Of a stretch of 64,000 nucleotides of DNA, positions 1-8,147 are shown in pieces. Location: assembly GCA_964608315.1 (NCBI GenBank), contig CAZSNF010000011.1:1-64000 (forward strand). The letters run 5' to 3'. The DNA is from VXPQ01 sp964608315 (GTDB lineage Bacteria > Bacteroidota > Rhodothermia > Rhodothermales > VXPQ01). Each line of letters opens with the position of its first letter. Position 1 is the first letter of the stretch. The position numbers and the translations under genes were made by a program. The notes under the pieces are model-generated. The model did not search any database. It worked only from the letters and a program-made list of their open reading frames with translations, and was not told the origin of the DNA.

Positions 1-2
1 AC

Positions 3-791
3 GACGAGGGCGACACGACGTTTCCGTCGCCGCCTGTTACGCCCCCCGTGACGCCGCCTGTTACGCCCCCCGTGACGCCCCCTGTTACGCCTCCCGGGAT
101 GCCGCCTGTTACCCCTCCCGGGACGCCCCCTGTTGCGCCGCCGTCCTCGACGCCCGCCGTGAGCCTGTCCGCGTCGCCGAACCCGGCGACCGAAGGCGAA
201 ACGATCACCGTCGCGGCGATCCTCACGCAGCCGCTCGGCAACGACGTAACCATACCTCTTGCGTTCACGGGCGGCACGGCGGAAGCGGGCGACTACGCCG
301 CGCTCGCCTCCATCGTGATAGAGGCGAATCAGACAAGCAACGCGGGCGCCGTCGCCACGAACGCGGACGACGACGCAGACGACGAAACGTTCACCGTCGC
401 GCTTGGCGACCTGCCGGCAGGCGTGCAGGCGGGCGTTCCCTCGTCCGTCGAGCTGACCATTGCGGAGCTGACCCTGACGGAGGAGTCAACGTCCGCCGAA
501 CGCGACGGCGCGGAAGAAGAGATACCCGCCGCTTTCGCGCTCGAGCAGAACTATCCCAACCCGTTCAATCCGAAGACCACGATCAGGTTTTCTCTCGCGA
601 AGGCGCAGCGCGCGCGGCTCGCCGTCTACGACGTGCTCGGCCACGAGGTGCGCGTGTTGACGCAGGGCGCGCGGCCAGCGGGGCGCTACGACGTTCCGTT
701 CGACGCCTCCGACCTCGCCAGCGGCACGTATTTCTACGTCCTGCGTACGGAGGAGCGGATCGCCGTCAAGACCATGGCGCTCGTCAAGTAG
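3..791 (+). CDS. Secreted protein with Calx-beta-like domain and T9SS C-terminal sorting domain (5' partial)
   Basis: The frame is open from the first bases of the window, so the gene begins upstream; about 262 residues are visible. They start with an acidic DEGDTTF end of a domain, then a Pro/Thr/Val-rich linker of repeated PPVT units (about residues 9-45). A beta-sandwich domain follows, with SLSASPNPATEGETITV and a DDDADDETFTV strand typical of Calx-beta/cadherin-like modules. The last 85 residues are a type A sorting domain: the ALEQNYPNPFNPKTTIRFSL motif, then YDVLGHEV, ASGTYFYVL and a terminal KTMALVK. In Bacteroidota and Rhodothermota such tails direct export through the type IX system and cell-surface attachment. 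The N-terminal function is outside the window. No clear terminator follows. Confidence 0.85.
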   Translation, partial: DEGDTTFPSPPVTPPVTPPVTPPVTPPVTPPGMPPVTPPGTPPVAPPSSTPAVSLSASPNPATEGETITVAAILTQPLGNDVTIPLAFTGGTAEAGDYAALASIVIEANQTSNAGAVATNADDDADDETFTVALGDLPAGVQAGVPSSVELTIAELTLTEESTSAERDGAEEEIPAAFALEQNYPNPFNPKTTIRFSLAKAQRARLAVYDVLGHEVRVLTQGARPAGRYDVPFDASDLASGTYFYVLRTEERIAVKTMALVK

Positions 792-1097
792 CTGGATATT
801 CCCGCAGTCAGGCGCGCCTTCCCGCGAACCCCCCGTCGCGCGCCCGCTGAGGTTCGTCGGCGCCAGAAAATCCGAACCCGGAGCGTCCGACGCGACGAGG
901 TTCGCCGTCAGGTCCGACGCCGCAGCCGTTCTCGCCGTCGCCGTGAATTCCGCCGCAGCCATCCCTTGACAATCGAGCGCCGGATGACGTATCCTGTGTC
1001 CCGGGGACCGAAGCGCGGACCGCCGCAAAGATCATGGATTTGTTCAAACAAACGTACGCCACTCGAAGGCTACTTAAAATAATAAGGCAATAAAAAC
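792..1097. other. Intergenic region, no gene recognised
   Basis: About 300 bases between the sorting-domain gene and a degenerate repeat. Short open frames exist on both strands but none resembles a protein I recognise or has a convincing start. An AT-rich imperfect palindrome at about 1072-1118 (CTTAAAATAATAAGG facing CCTTAATTTTTTAAG, two mismatches) overlaps the start of the repeat and could act as a terminator. Confidence 0.5.
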
Positions 1098-1233
1098 AGG
1101 AACCTTAATTTTTTAAGCGTCTCGCGGATCGCTAATATCGCAGCGTTTCCCGCTGATTTCGACGGCATCGCCAGGGCGAACGGCGCGCGCGAACATGAAG
1201 CGGCGATCAGAGTAGAATTAATCAGCGTTTCCT
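1098..1233 (-). repeat. Type A MITE-like element, internally deleted and diverged
   Basis: The left end AGGAACCTTAATT and right end AATTAATCAGCGTTTCCT match the terminal inverted repeats of the full-length elements at 43452 and 60334. The interior keeps recognisable blocks of the family (a CGCTGATTTCGACGGC-like stretch and GCGCGCGAACATGAAGC) but lacks the central long hairpin, giving 136 bp against about 257 bp. It lies just upstream of iolD, so it may carry or disrupt that promoter. Confidence 0.65.
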
Positions 1234-1317
1234 TCAATCTGTAATAATCCGGTGCGATCACTTTACGGCGCGGCGGCGCCTTTGAACCTGGGCCAGAAAC
1301 CATCAGGAGATTCATCC

Positions 1318-3156
1318 ATGCGGTTGACGATGTCACAAGCGCTGGTGCGGTATCTTGCACGCCAGCATATCGATGACGACGGCGATATTCATCCATATTT
1401 CGCGGGCGCGTGGGCTATTTTCGGCCACGGCAACGTCGCGGCCATGGGCGAGGCGCTCTTTGCGAACAGGGACATTCTGCCGACCTGGCGCGCGCACAAC
1501 GAGCAAGCCATGGCGCTGGCTGCGATCGCCTACGCGAAGGCCAATATGCGGCGGCGGGCTATGGTTTGCACGACCTCTATCGGACCCGGCGCCACGAATC
1601 TGGTTACGGCGGCGGCCCTGGCGCACGCCAACCGCCTGCCCGTCCTGTTTTTGCCCGGGGACGTGTTCGCCAATCGCCGCCCGGACCCCGTGCTGCAGCA
1701 GATCGAAGATTTCGGCGACGGTACGGTGAGCGCAAACGACTGCTTCCGTCCGGTATCCAGATATTTCGACCGTATCGCGCGGCCCGAACAGATTATTACG
1801 GCGCTGCCGCGTGCCATGGCCACCTTTATGGACGCCTCGCGCTGCGGCCCCGTTACGCTTGCGCTGTGCCAGGACGCGCAGGCAGAGGCGTACGATTACC
1901 CGGAATCGTTTTTTGAAAAACGGGTATGGAAAGTGCAGGCGCCGGAAGCGGCTTCGTCGGACGTGCGCGATCTTGCGCAGCAGGTGCGCGCAGCGAAGCG
2001 TCCCTTGCTTGTTTCCGGCGGCGGCGTACTCTACGCCAAGGCCAGCGACGCCCTGGCGTCGTTTGTGGAGGACGTCGGCGTTCCTTGCGCCGAAACGCAG
2101 GCCGGCAAAGGCGCATTGCACTGGAAAAATCCGCTGAACCTCGGCGCGATCGGGGTGACCGGCTCGACTGCGGCCAATGCGGCGGCGGCGGAAGCCGACC
2201 TGGTGATCGGCGTGGGTACGAGGCTACAGGATTTTACCACCGCGTCGCGGTCGCTGTTCAGTAATCCGGATCGCAAACTGGCGCAAGTGAATGTGAATAC
2301 GCTGGACGCCAGCAAGCACGCCGCCACGCCGATTTTTGCGGATGCGAAGCGGCTATTGACCCGCTTGCGATCTGCCCTGGACGGATACGCCGCGGACGAC
2401 GCCTGGCGGTCGCTGTCCATCCGAAGGGCCGACGAGTGGCGGGCCGCGGTGGGCGATGCGCTGACCGAACCCGGCCGTCCGCCGTTCTCTTATGCGCAAG
2501 TTCTTGGCGCCATCGACCGGGCGGCGGACGAAAACTCGGTGGTGGTTTGCGCGGCGGGCACCTTGCCCGGCGAACTGCACAAGTTCTGGCGCGCGTCGAA
2601 ACCCGCCGGATACCATGTGGAGTACGCCTATTCCTGCATGGGGTACGAGATCGCCGGCGGCCTTGGGGTAAAGATGGCCCTGCCTGACCGCGAAGTCTTC
2701 GTCGTGGTGGGCGACGGGAGTTACATGATGATGAATTCCGAGTTGGCCACTGCGGTCATGATGGGACACAAGGTCATTGTGGTCGTATGCGACAATCAGG
2801 GATACGGCTGCATCGACAATTTGCAGCGAAGCGCCGGTTCGCCCGGCTTCAATAACATGTTCGAGGATACGGTGCACGAGGCGCTTCCGGCGATCGACTT
2901 CGCGGCGCATGCGAAGAGCATGGGCGCGGACGCCGTGCACGTCGATTCCATGGATGCGCTGGAGTCGGCCTTGCGCAACGCCCGGGCGTCGAGGAGATCG
3001 ACGGTCATTGCGGTAGCCGTCGGGCGGAGCGGCCGCGGCGATCTGGGCGGCGCCTGGTGGGATGTGGCGGTGCCCGCCGTTTCCGACCTGGATTCCGTGA
3101 ACGAGGCGCGCGCGGCCTACGAGGACGCCATCGGCAATCAGCGCGTGGACGGGTAG
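1318..3156 (+). CDS. iolD: 3D-(3,5/4)-trihydroxycyclohexane-1,2-dione acylhydrolase
   Basis: Thiamine-diphosphate enzyme of myo-inositol catabolism that hydrolyses the ring of the diketo-inositol intermediate to 5-deoxyglucuronate. The 612-residue product has the usual three ThDP-family domains. The catalytic Glu is in RAHNEQAMAL (about residue 62). The ThDP/Mg motif begins GDGSYMMMNSELATAV (about 465) and ends with CDNQGYG. The family-typical segment GPGATNLVTAAA is near residue 85. The ATG at 1318 is preferred because AGGAG lies 8 bases upstream; a 22-codon upstream extension is non-conserved. It is followed 4 bases later by iolE and then iolB, which supports the assignment over acetolactate synthase. 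Confidence 0.95.
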   Translation: MRLTMSQALVRYLARQHIDDDGDIHPYFAGAWAIFGHGNVAAMGEALFANRDILPTWRAHNEQAMALAAIAYAKANMRRRAMVCTTSIGPGATNLVTAAALAHANRLPVLFLPGDVFANRRPDPVLQQIEDFGDGTVSANDCFRPVSRYFDRIARPEQIITALPRAMATFMDASRCGPVTLALCQDAQAEAYDYPESFFEKRVWKVQAPEAASSDVRDLAQQVRAAKRPLLVSGGGVLYAKASDALASFVEDVGVPCAETQAGKGALHWKNPLNLGAIGVTGSTAANAAAAEADLVIGVGTRLQDFTTASRSLFSNPDRKLAQVNVNTLDASKHAATPIFADAKRLLTRLRSALDGYAADDAWRSLSIRRADEWRAAVGDALTEPGRPPFSYAQVLGAIDRAADENSVVVCAAGTLPGELHKFWRASKPAGYHVEYAYSCMGYEIAGGLGVKMALPDREVFVVVGDGSYMMMNSELATAVMMGHKVIVVVCDNQGYGCIDNLQRSAGSPGFNNMFEDTVHEALPAIDFAAHAKSMGADAVHVDSMDALESALRNARASRRSTVIAVAVGRSGRGDLGGAWWDVAVPAVSDLDSVNEARAAYEDAIGNQRVDG

Positions 3157-3160
3157 CGGC

Positions 3161-4048
3161 ATGGACCTGCGATTCGGCGTAAATCCTATTGCCTGGTCGA
3201 ATGACGACCTGCGGCGGCTGGGCGGCGACACGCCGCTGGAGACGTGCCTTGCGGATGCGGCGCGCATCGGATTCGAGGGAATCGAGATGGGCAACAAGTT
3301 TCCGCGCAACGCGGATGCGCTTCGGCCGATTCTCGACCGGTATGGCCTGGCCCTGATCGGCGGCTGGTATTCGGGGAACCTGCTGCGCGACGACGTCGAT
3401 ACGGAAATCGACGGCCTCCGGGAGCATCTTGCGTTGTTGCAAGCGATGGACAGCGAGGTGTTCATCTACGCCGAATGCAGCAACGCGATTCATCCGGACA
3501 TCGACCGGGGCATGCGGGACAAGCCGGTCCTGGACGAGGAAATCTGGCCGCTGTTCGGAGAGCGTTTAAGCAGATTGGCGGCCTGGATTCGGCAGGAGGG
3601 ATTCCGGTTCGCTTATCATCACCATGCGGGCACGGTAGTGGAAACGGCGGCCGAGCTGGATCGTTTTTTCGCCGAAACTTCGGACGATGTCGGCGTCGTG
3701 CTGGATACGGGACACGCCTCGGTGGGCGGCATAGATCCGGTGGAAATCGTTCGCGCGTTCCCCCAGCGGATTTCGCACGTACATTGCAAGGATGTGCGCC
3801 CCGCCGTGCTGGCGGAGGTCCGCTCCAGGAACGCCAGTTTCCTGACCGGGGTGATCGAGGGGATGTTTACCGTTCCCGGCGACGGCGCCATAGCCTTCGA
3901 CCCCGTATTCGCTGCGCTGGAAAACATGGGCTATGCGGGCTGGGCGGTCGTGGAGGCCGAGCAAGACCCGGCCGTCGCCGACCCGGCGCAGTACGCCGAA
4001 CTCGGATTGTCTGTCTTGCGCGCCTCGGCCCGCAAGGCGTTGCAATAA
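3161..4048 (+). CDS. iolE: Inosose dehydratase
   Basis: Sugar-phosphate-isomerase-like TIM barrel of 295 residues that dehydrates scyllo-inosose (2-keto-myo-inositol) to the diketone used by IolD. It opens with FGVNPIAWSNDDLRRLGGD, the typical IolE start. It has the GFEGIEMGNKFPR segment, the metal-site region FAYHHHAGTVVE (about residues 149-160) and VVLDTGHASVGG (about 179-190), then ISHVHCKDV. The four-base gap after iolD implies co-translation in one operon. Inositol dehydrogenase (IolG) and the kinase IolC are not in this window and must lie elsewhere if the pathway is complete. Confidence 0.93.
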   Translation: MDLRFGVNPIAWSNDDLRRLGGDTPLETCLADAARIGFEGIEMGNKFPRNADALRPILDRYGLALIGGWYSGNLLRDDVDTEIDGLREHLALLQAMDSEVFIYAECSNAIHPDIDRGMRDKPVLDEEIWPLFGERLSRLAAWIRQEGFRFAYHHHAGTVVETAAELDRFFAETSDDVGVVLDTGHASVGGIDPVEIVRAFPQRISHVHCKDVRPAVLAEVRSRNASFLTGVIEGMFTVPGDGAIAFDPVFAALENMGYAGWAVVEAEQDPAVADPAQYAELGLSVLRASARKALQ

Positions 4049-4078
4049 GCGAACTATGCAGGATATTCTGAAATAACC

Positions 4079-4885
4079 ATGAGCAAATTGATCGTATCCG
4101 CGGGAGCGTGCAACGAGGAAGGGCAGGTGCTGTGCGTTACGCCCGAATCCGCCGGTTGGGAATACGTGGGCTTTGCCGTACATCGCCTGCGGCCCGGGCA
4201 AAAGCTCGAAGCGGCGCCGAGCGATCGGGAAACGTGCATTGTGCTGCTGTCGGGCGAGGCCGCGGTGGCGGCGGGCGACGAATCGTTTGCGGAACTGGGC
4301 GGGCGCAAAGATGTATTCGACGGTCCTCCGACCGCGGTGTACGTTCCGTACGAGACGGCCTTTTCGATCAGTCCCCATACCGATCTTGAGGTGGCGTTAT
4401 GCACGGCGCCCGGGGGCGGCGATTACGAACCGCGCCTCATTGCCCCGGGCGAACTGCCCCTTGAGGTGCGCGGGACGGGAACGAATATGCGGCGCGTGCA
4501 GAATATTCTTCCGGAAACCGAGCCTGCGCACAGTTTGCTGGTGGTGGAAGTCATTACGCCCGGCGGGAACTGGTCCAGTTATCCGCCGCACAAGCACGAC
4601 CGGGACAATCCGCCCATGGAATCTGCGCTGGAAGAGACGTATTATCATCGTTTCAATCCGCCGCAGGGGTTCGCGTTTCAGCGGGTGTATACCGACGACC
4701 GGTCGCTGGACGAAACCATGTCGGTGTACGACGGCGACTGCGTACTGGTGCCTCGCGGCTACCATCCCGTAGGCGCGCCGCACGGATACGATTTGTACTA
4801 TCTTAACGTGATGGCTGGCCCCAGGCGGGTATGGAAGTTCGCGGACGACCCGGACCATGCGTGGATTGTCGGAGGCGCGGTTTGA
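4079..4885 (+). CDS. iolB: 5-deoxy-glucuronate isomerase
   Basis: Double-cupin isomerase of 268 residues that converts 5-deoxyglucuronate to 2-deoxy-5-keto-gluconate, the step after IolD. The C-terminal cupin carries the expected metal ligands in PPHKHDRDNPP (about residues 170-180), an ETYYHRFNPPQGF strand and the late VPRGYHPVGAPHGYDLYYLN motif. The N-terminal half is the degenerate cupin with VHRLRPGQ. It is the third gene of the iolDEB run, 30 bases after iolE. A complete type A repeat begins 41 bases after its stop. Confidence 0.94.
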   Translation: MSKLIVSAGACNEEGQVLCVTPESAGWEYVGFAVHRLRPGQKLEAAPSDRETCIVLLSGEAAVAAGDESFAELGGRKDVFDGPPTAVYVPYETAFSISPHTDLEVALCTAPGGGDYEPRLIAPGELPLEVRGTGTNMRRVQNILPETEPAHSLLVVEVITPGGNWSSYPPHKHDRDNPPMESALEETYYHRFNPPQGFAFQRVYTDDRSLDETMSVYDGDCVLVPRGYHPVGAPHGYDLYYLNVMAGPRRVWKFADDPDHAWIVGGAV

Positions 4886-4926
4886 TCCCTTCCTGCCCGC
4901 CAGACGCCGTCGCAGCGCAAGGATAT

Positions 4927-5173
4927 AGGATACTCTGATTAAATCTGCTTCGGTCAGCGCTTCACGTTTGCACGTTAAAGAATGTCATGATCGCGTCGTT
5001 GAAATCAGCGGTAAACACTGCGAATTTGTGACATGGCGGACGCGAAGCGCCCTTCGAGAGGCGCTCTGGCTGTGTCATTCCTCATTATGTGGGGCCTGCC
5101 ACATTGCTTCGTCATTCCTTGCCAGAGTGCCTCTCGCAGCCTCTGAACTTTCCAAATTTAATCAGAGTATCCT
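4927..5173 (+). repeat. Type A MITE-like element, complete (copy 1)
   Basis: 247 bp bounded by the inverted repeats AGGATACTCTGATTAAATC and its complement at 5155-5173, with TATA on the left and TATA on the right, as expected for TA target duplication. The interior is a diverged version of the elements at 43452 and 61444, with the same order of blocks: GTCATTCCTCATTATG, GGGGCCTGCC, GCTTCGTCATTCCTTGCC. It fills most of the 413-base gap between iolB and the DUF3467 gene. The remaining bases before and after it show nothing recognisable. Confidence 0.85.
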
Positions 5174-5298
5174 ATAACGAACAGGCGCGACGCCGGGAAC
5201 CATGTTGCCGGATCGTCGCGAACAAAAAGCCCCGTCGGCGTTTTTGCGCCATCGGGATCAGGCGCCAAAACGCAATCGGCATACATTAGAGGTTTGCA

Positions 5299-5619
5299 AT
5301 GAACGATACGGATAACCAGCAGGCAGACAATCAGCTGAACATAGAACTGGATGAGAAAACTGCGGAAGGCGTCTACGCCAACCTCGTGATGATTTCTCAT
5401 TCTCCCGAGGAATTCATTCTGGATTTTATCCGGGTGATGCCCGGCGTTCCGACGGCCCGGGTAAAAAACCGGGTCATCGTGACGCCGCACCATGCGCGCA
5501 GATTGTTGCGGGCGCTCGGGGACAACATCGAAAAGTACGAGGCGATCCACGGCGAGATCGAGGAGCGGGAGCAGCCGGGACAGTCCGTTCGGTTCGGCGG
5601 CGTCGCCGGACAAGCGTAG
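5299..5619 (+). CDS. DUF3467 family protein
   Basis: Small acidic protein of 106 residues. It matches the DUF3467 pattern: an ELDEKTAEGVYANLVMISHS strand-rich start (residues about 17-36), EEFILDFIRVMPG, then ARVKNRVIVTPHHARRLLRALGDNI and a C-terminal helix. The family is widespread in Bacteroidota and has no established biochemical role; it lacks signal peptide and membrane segments. The ATG at 5299 follows GAGGTTTGCA, a weak ribosome site. The gene stands alone between a repeat and the convergent permease gene. Confidence 0.85.
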   Translation: MNDTDNQQADNQLNIELDEKTAEGVYANLVMISHSPEEFILDFIRVMPGVPTARVKNRVIVTPHHARRLLRALGDNIEKYEAIHGEIEEREQPGQSVRFGGVAGQA

Positions 5620-5629
5620 GCGGGCTTTG

Positions 5630-5680
5630 CGTACGCGCGAACGCGACGCGCTGAGCGAAGCGATTTTGGTCAGGGGATCC
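5630..5680 (-). repeat. Right-end fragment of type A element
   Basis: The stretch GTACGCGCGAACGCGACGCG, then GCTGAGCGAAGCGATTTTGG and TCAGGGGATCC, corresponds to the last 50 bases of the minus-orientation elements at 57704 and 60334. It occupies the short gap between the convergent DUF3467 and LptF/G genes and ends two bases before the permease stop codon. Confidence 0.65.
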
Positions 5681-5681
5681 T

Positions 5682-6764
5682 TTATTGCCGCGCTCGCGCC
5701 AACAGGACCGCGCCGCCCGCGAGGAACAGGATGTGAGGCAGCCATACCGCCGCCGCCGGGGGCAAGACGCCGGTGTATCCGAGCGGCTCCGATATCTGTT
5801 GTACGGCAAGGTACAGGAAGGCCACAAAGAGGCCCAGACCGATTTGCATGGCTTGTCCGCCTCGCCGCCGCACGGCCGCGAGCGGCATCCCGATCAGGAC
5901 GAGAATCAGGTTCGCGCAGGGCCATGCGAACTTGGCGTAATATCCGACTTCCGCGCGTTCGAGGCCGCTGGCCCCGGACCGCTTGACGTCCCTGACGTAT
6001 CTTGCCGCGGCGGGGATCGTCATGGACTCCACGTCGCGTTCGGTGCGGGCAAGATCGCGGGGCAGAATGGTCAGCGTCGTATCGATTCGGGGCAGCAAGG
6101 CGCGCGTTTCGATCCCGTCGGCGAACGTGCGTACGACGGGCCGATGGATGCGCCAGACCGTCAGGGAATCGACCCAGCCCATGCGCACCCCGTCGATGCG
6201 CTGCACGAGCTGGTTTTCGTCGTTGAAATGCTGCAGGGAAACACGGTGGGCCGTTTCGTTGCGCCGGTCGTAATACCCGATCGAGATGTAGGATCCCGGA
6301 CGATATTGCCGGTGGATGTTGTTCGTTTCGACGGCCCGGGGCGCATCTTTCAGAAACCGCACCTCGAATTCCAGCACGGTCCGGTTCGTTTCCGGAACGA
6401 TCCATCCATTGAACCAGAACATGCACGCGGTTACGGCCAGGCCGGTGGCGAGATACGGGACAAGCAGCCGATAGAGGGAAACTCCGCTGGTTTGCAACGC
6501 GGAGAGTTGCAGGCTCTGGGACAAATGCCCGGTCAGGTATACGCAGGAGAGGAAAAGTGCAAGCGGCGCCGTAAGGCGGGCGATTTCCGGGATATAATTG
6601 GGGTAATAGACGCCGAAAACCTCGCGCATCGTTGCGCCGCGGTCCAGAAAATCGTCAATGAATTCGACGTAATGCAGCACAATGAAAAACACGATAAGCA
6701 CGGCGACCAGCGCGGCGAAACTGCGCAAAAGTCGGAAAATAATATGAAAGTCGAATCGGTTCAC
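5682..6764 (-). CDS. LptF/LptG family lipopolysaccharide export permease
   Basis: YjgP/YjgQ-type inner-membrane permease of 360 residues, part of the LptB2FG transporter that extracts lipopolysaccharide from the inner membrane toward LptC/A/D. The predicted layout is three N-terminal membrane helices (about 12-32, 60-82, 98-120), a periplasmic beta-jellyroll (about 125-265) and three C-terminal helices (about 272-292, 300-320, 332-355). The motif SLQLSALQTSGVSLYRLL and the GMPLAAVRRRGG loop are family hallmarks. It fits functionally with the LptD homologue at 9235-11817. LptF and LptG cannot be told apart from this copy alone. Confidence 0.88.
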   Translation of the reverse strand: MNRFDFHIIFRLLRSFAALVAVLIVFFIVLHYVEFIDDFLDRGATMREVFGVYYPNYIPEIARLTAPLALFLSCVYLTGHLSQSLQLSALQTSGVSLYRLLVPYLATGLAVTACMFWFNGWIVPETNRTVLEFEVRFLKDAPRAVETNNIHRQYRPGSYISIGYYDRRNETAHRVSLQHFNDENQLVQRIDGVRMGWVDSLTVWRIHRPVVRTFADGIETRALLPRIDTTLTILPRDLARTERDVESMTIPAAARYVRDVKRSGASGLERAEVGYYAKFAWPCANLILVLIGMPLAAVRRRGGQAMQIGLGLFVAFLYLAVQQISEPLGYTGVLPPAAAVWLPHILFLAGGAVLLARARQ

Positions 6765-6813
6765 AGGTACTTTGCAGATGTCGGGATGTATTCTTCGAGC
6801 GCATGCCTTACTT

Positions 6814-6853
6814 TAGGATAGGCTGACCGAAGTATCCTTGATCAGAGCATCCC
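6814..6853. repeat. Short palindromic relative of the repeat family
   Basis: AGGATAGGCTGACCGAAGTATCCT followed immediately by TTGATCAGAGCATCCC. Both parts are solo ends of the family (consensus AGGATACTCTGATCA and its complement). It lies in the 138-base gap between the divergent permease and sucC genes, so it overlaps their likely promoters. Confidence 0.5.
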
Positions 6854-6902
6854 CCTGGGGCTACTTTTTGCGTCAGGTACTGGAATTTAGGGTATACGCA
6901 CA

Positions 6903-8081
6903 ATGAAACTGCACGAATATCAGGCACGGGACATTCTCGAAGGGTACGGCGTGGCCGTGCAACCGGGCCGCGTGGCCCGCACGGCGGATGAAGCGGCAGC
7001 CGCCGCGGAAGCGTTGCAGGAGCAGGGGATTTCCCGCTTCGTTGTGAAGGCGCAGATTCATGCGGGCGGACGCGGCAAGGGCGGGGGCGTCAAGCTGGCG
7101 AACGGGCTGGCCGACGCGCGCGAGAAGGCGGAGGCCATGCTGGGCATGCAACTGGTTACGCCGCAAACCGGCCCCGCCGGGCAGAAGGTGCGGGCCGTGC
7201 TGGTCGCCTCCGCCGCCGACATCGCACAGGAATATTATGTGGGCGTAACGCTGGACCGGACGCGCGGGATGCATGTGATCATGGTTTCGACGGAGGGGGG
7301 CGTCGAGATTGAAAAAGTAGCGGAGGAAACCCCGGACAAAATACTGCGCGCGTGGGTGGATCCGATGACCGGCTTGCAGCCGTTTCAGGCTCGGGCGGCT
7401 GCGTTTGCCCTGCAACTTGAGGGCGCGGCGTTCAAGCAGGGGGTTCGGTTCGTTACGGCCTTGTACCGGGCGTATGTGGGCATAGACGCCTCGCTGGCGG
7501 AAATCAATCCGCTCGTGCGTACGGCGAGCGGGGAGTTGCTGGCCCTGGACGCCAAAATCAACCTGGACGACAATGCCCTCTATCGCCAAAAGGACCTGGC
7601 TGCGCTCCGCGACCTGCGCGAAGAAGACCCGCTGGAGGTTGAGGCCGGGGAGCATCGGCTGAATTACATTCGCCTCGACGGCGACGTAGGGTGTATGGTG
7701 AACGGCGCGGGCCTGGCCATGGCGACCATGGACATGATTAAACTGGCCGGGGGAGAACCCGCCAATTTTCTGGATGTAGGCGGTTCGGCGGATGTGCATA
7801 CCGTGGAACAGGGGTTCCGGATTATCCTGAAAGACCCTCATGTCAAAGCGGTGCTTGTCAATATCTTTGGCGGGATCGTTCGGTGCGACAGGGTGGCGGC
7901 AGGCATTGCGGAGGCGGCGTCCAAAGTGGACATTACCGTGCCGCTTATCGTGCGCCTTCAGGGGACCAATGCCGAAGAAGGGCAAAAGATACTGGAGGAA
8001 AGCGGCTTGGATCTGGAAACGGCTGTGTTGCTGAAGGAAGCCGCCGCCAAGGTTACGCAGGCGCTCCGCGGAACGGCGTAG
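6903..8081 (+). CDS. sucC: Succinyl-CoA synthetase subunit beta (ADP-forming)
   Basis: ATP-grasp subunit of the TCA-cycle succinate-CoA ligase, 392 residues, the standard length. The N-terminal MKLHEYQARDILEGYGV, the ATP-grasp segment VVKAQIHAGGRGKGGGVKLA (about residues 43-62), the metal site AEINPLV and the CoA-ligase end with FLDVGGSAD, ILKDPHVKAVLVNIFGGIVRCD are all present. The alpha subunit gene sucD is not adjacent here, so the two subunits are probably encoded at separate loci. ATG at 6903 is the only sensible start. Confidence 0.96.
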   Translation: MKLHEYQARDILEGYGVAVQPGRVARTADEAAAAAEALQEQGISRFVVKAQIHAGGRGKGGGVKLANGLADAREKAEAMLGMQLVTPQTGPAGQKVRAVLVASAADIAQEYYVGVTLDRTRGMHVIMVSTEGGVEIEKVAEETPDKILRAWVDPMTGLQPFQARAAAFALQLEGAAFKQGVRFVTALYRAYVGIDASLAEINPLVRTASGELLALDAKINLDDNALYRQKDLAALRDLREEDPLEVEAGEHRLNYIRLDGDVGCMVNGAGLAMATMDMIKLAGGEPANFLDVGGSADVHTVEQGFRIILKDPHVKAVLVNIFGGIVRCDRVAAGIAEAASKVDITVPLIVRLQGTNAEEGQKILEESGLDLETAVLLKEAAAKVTQALRGTA

Positions 8082-8147
8082 GCGTTCTGTTTTTTCGATT
8101 TCGCGCCTGCCTGATCGCTTTTCGCATGCGACGAATACGACAGTGCG

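Noticed and set aside
966..995. TTGACA with an 18-base spacer to TATCCT upstream of iolD
   Set aside because: It is more than 300 bases from the start codon, a degenerate element lies between, and the phylum commonly uses different promoter sequences. Too weak to call.
808..1062. 84-codon minus-strand frame in the gap before iolD
   Set aside because: No homology recognised, composition typical of GC-rich shadow frames, no ribosome site.
4059..4075. AGGATATTCTGAAATAA between iolE and iolB as a repeat end
   Set aside because: Only partly similar to the family end, and it lies within a normal short intergenic space.
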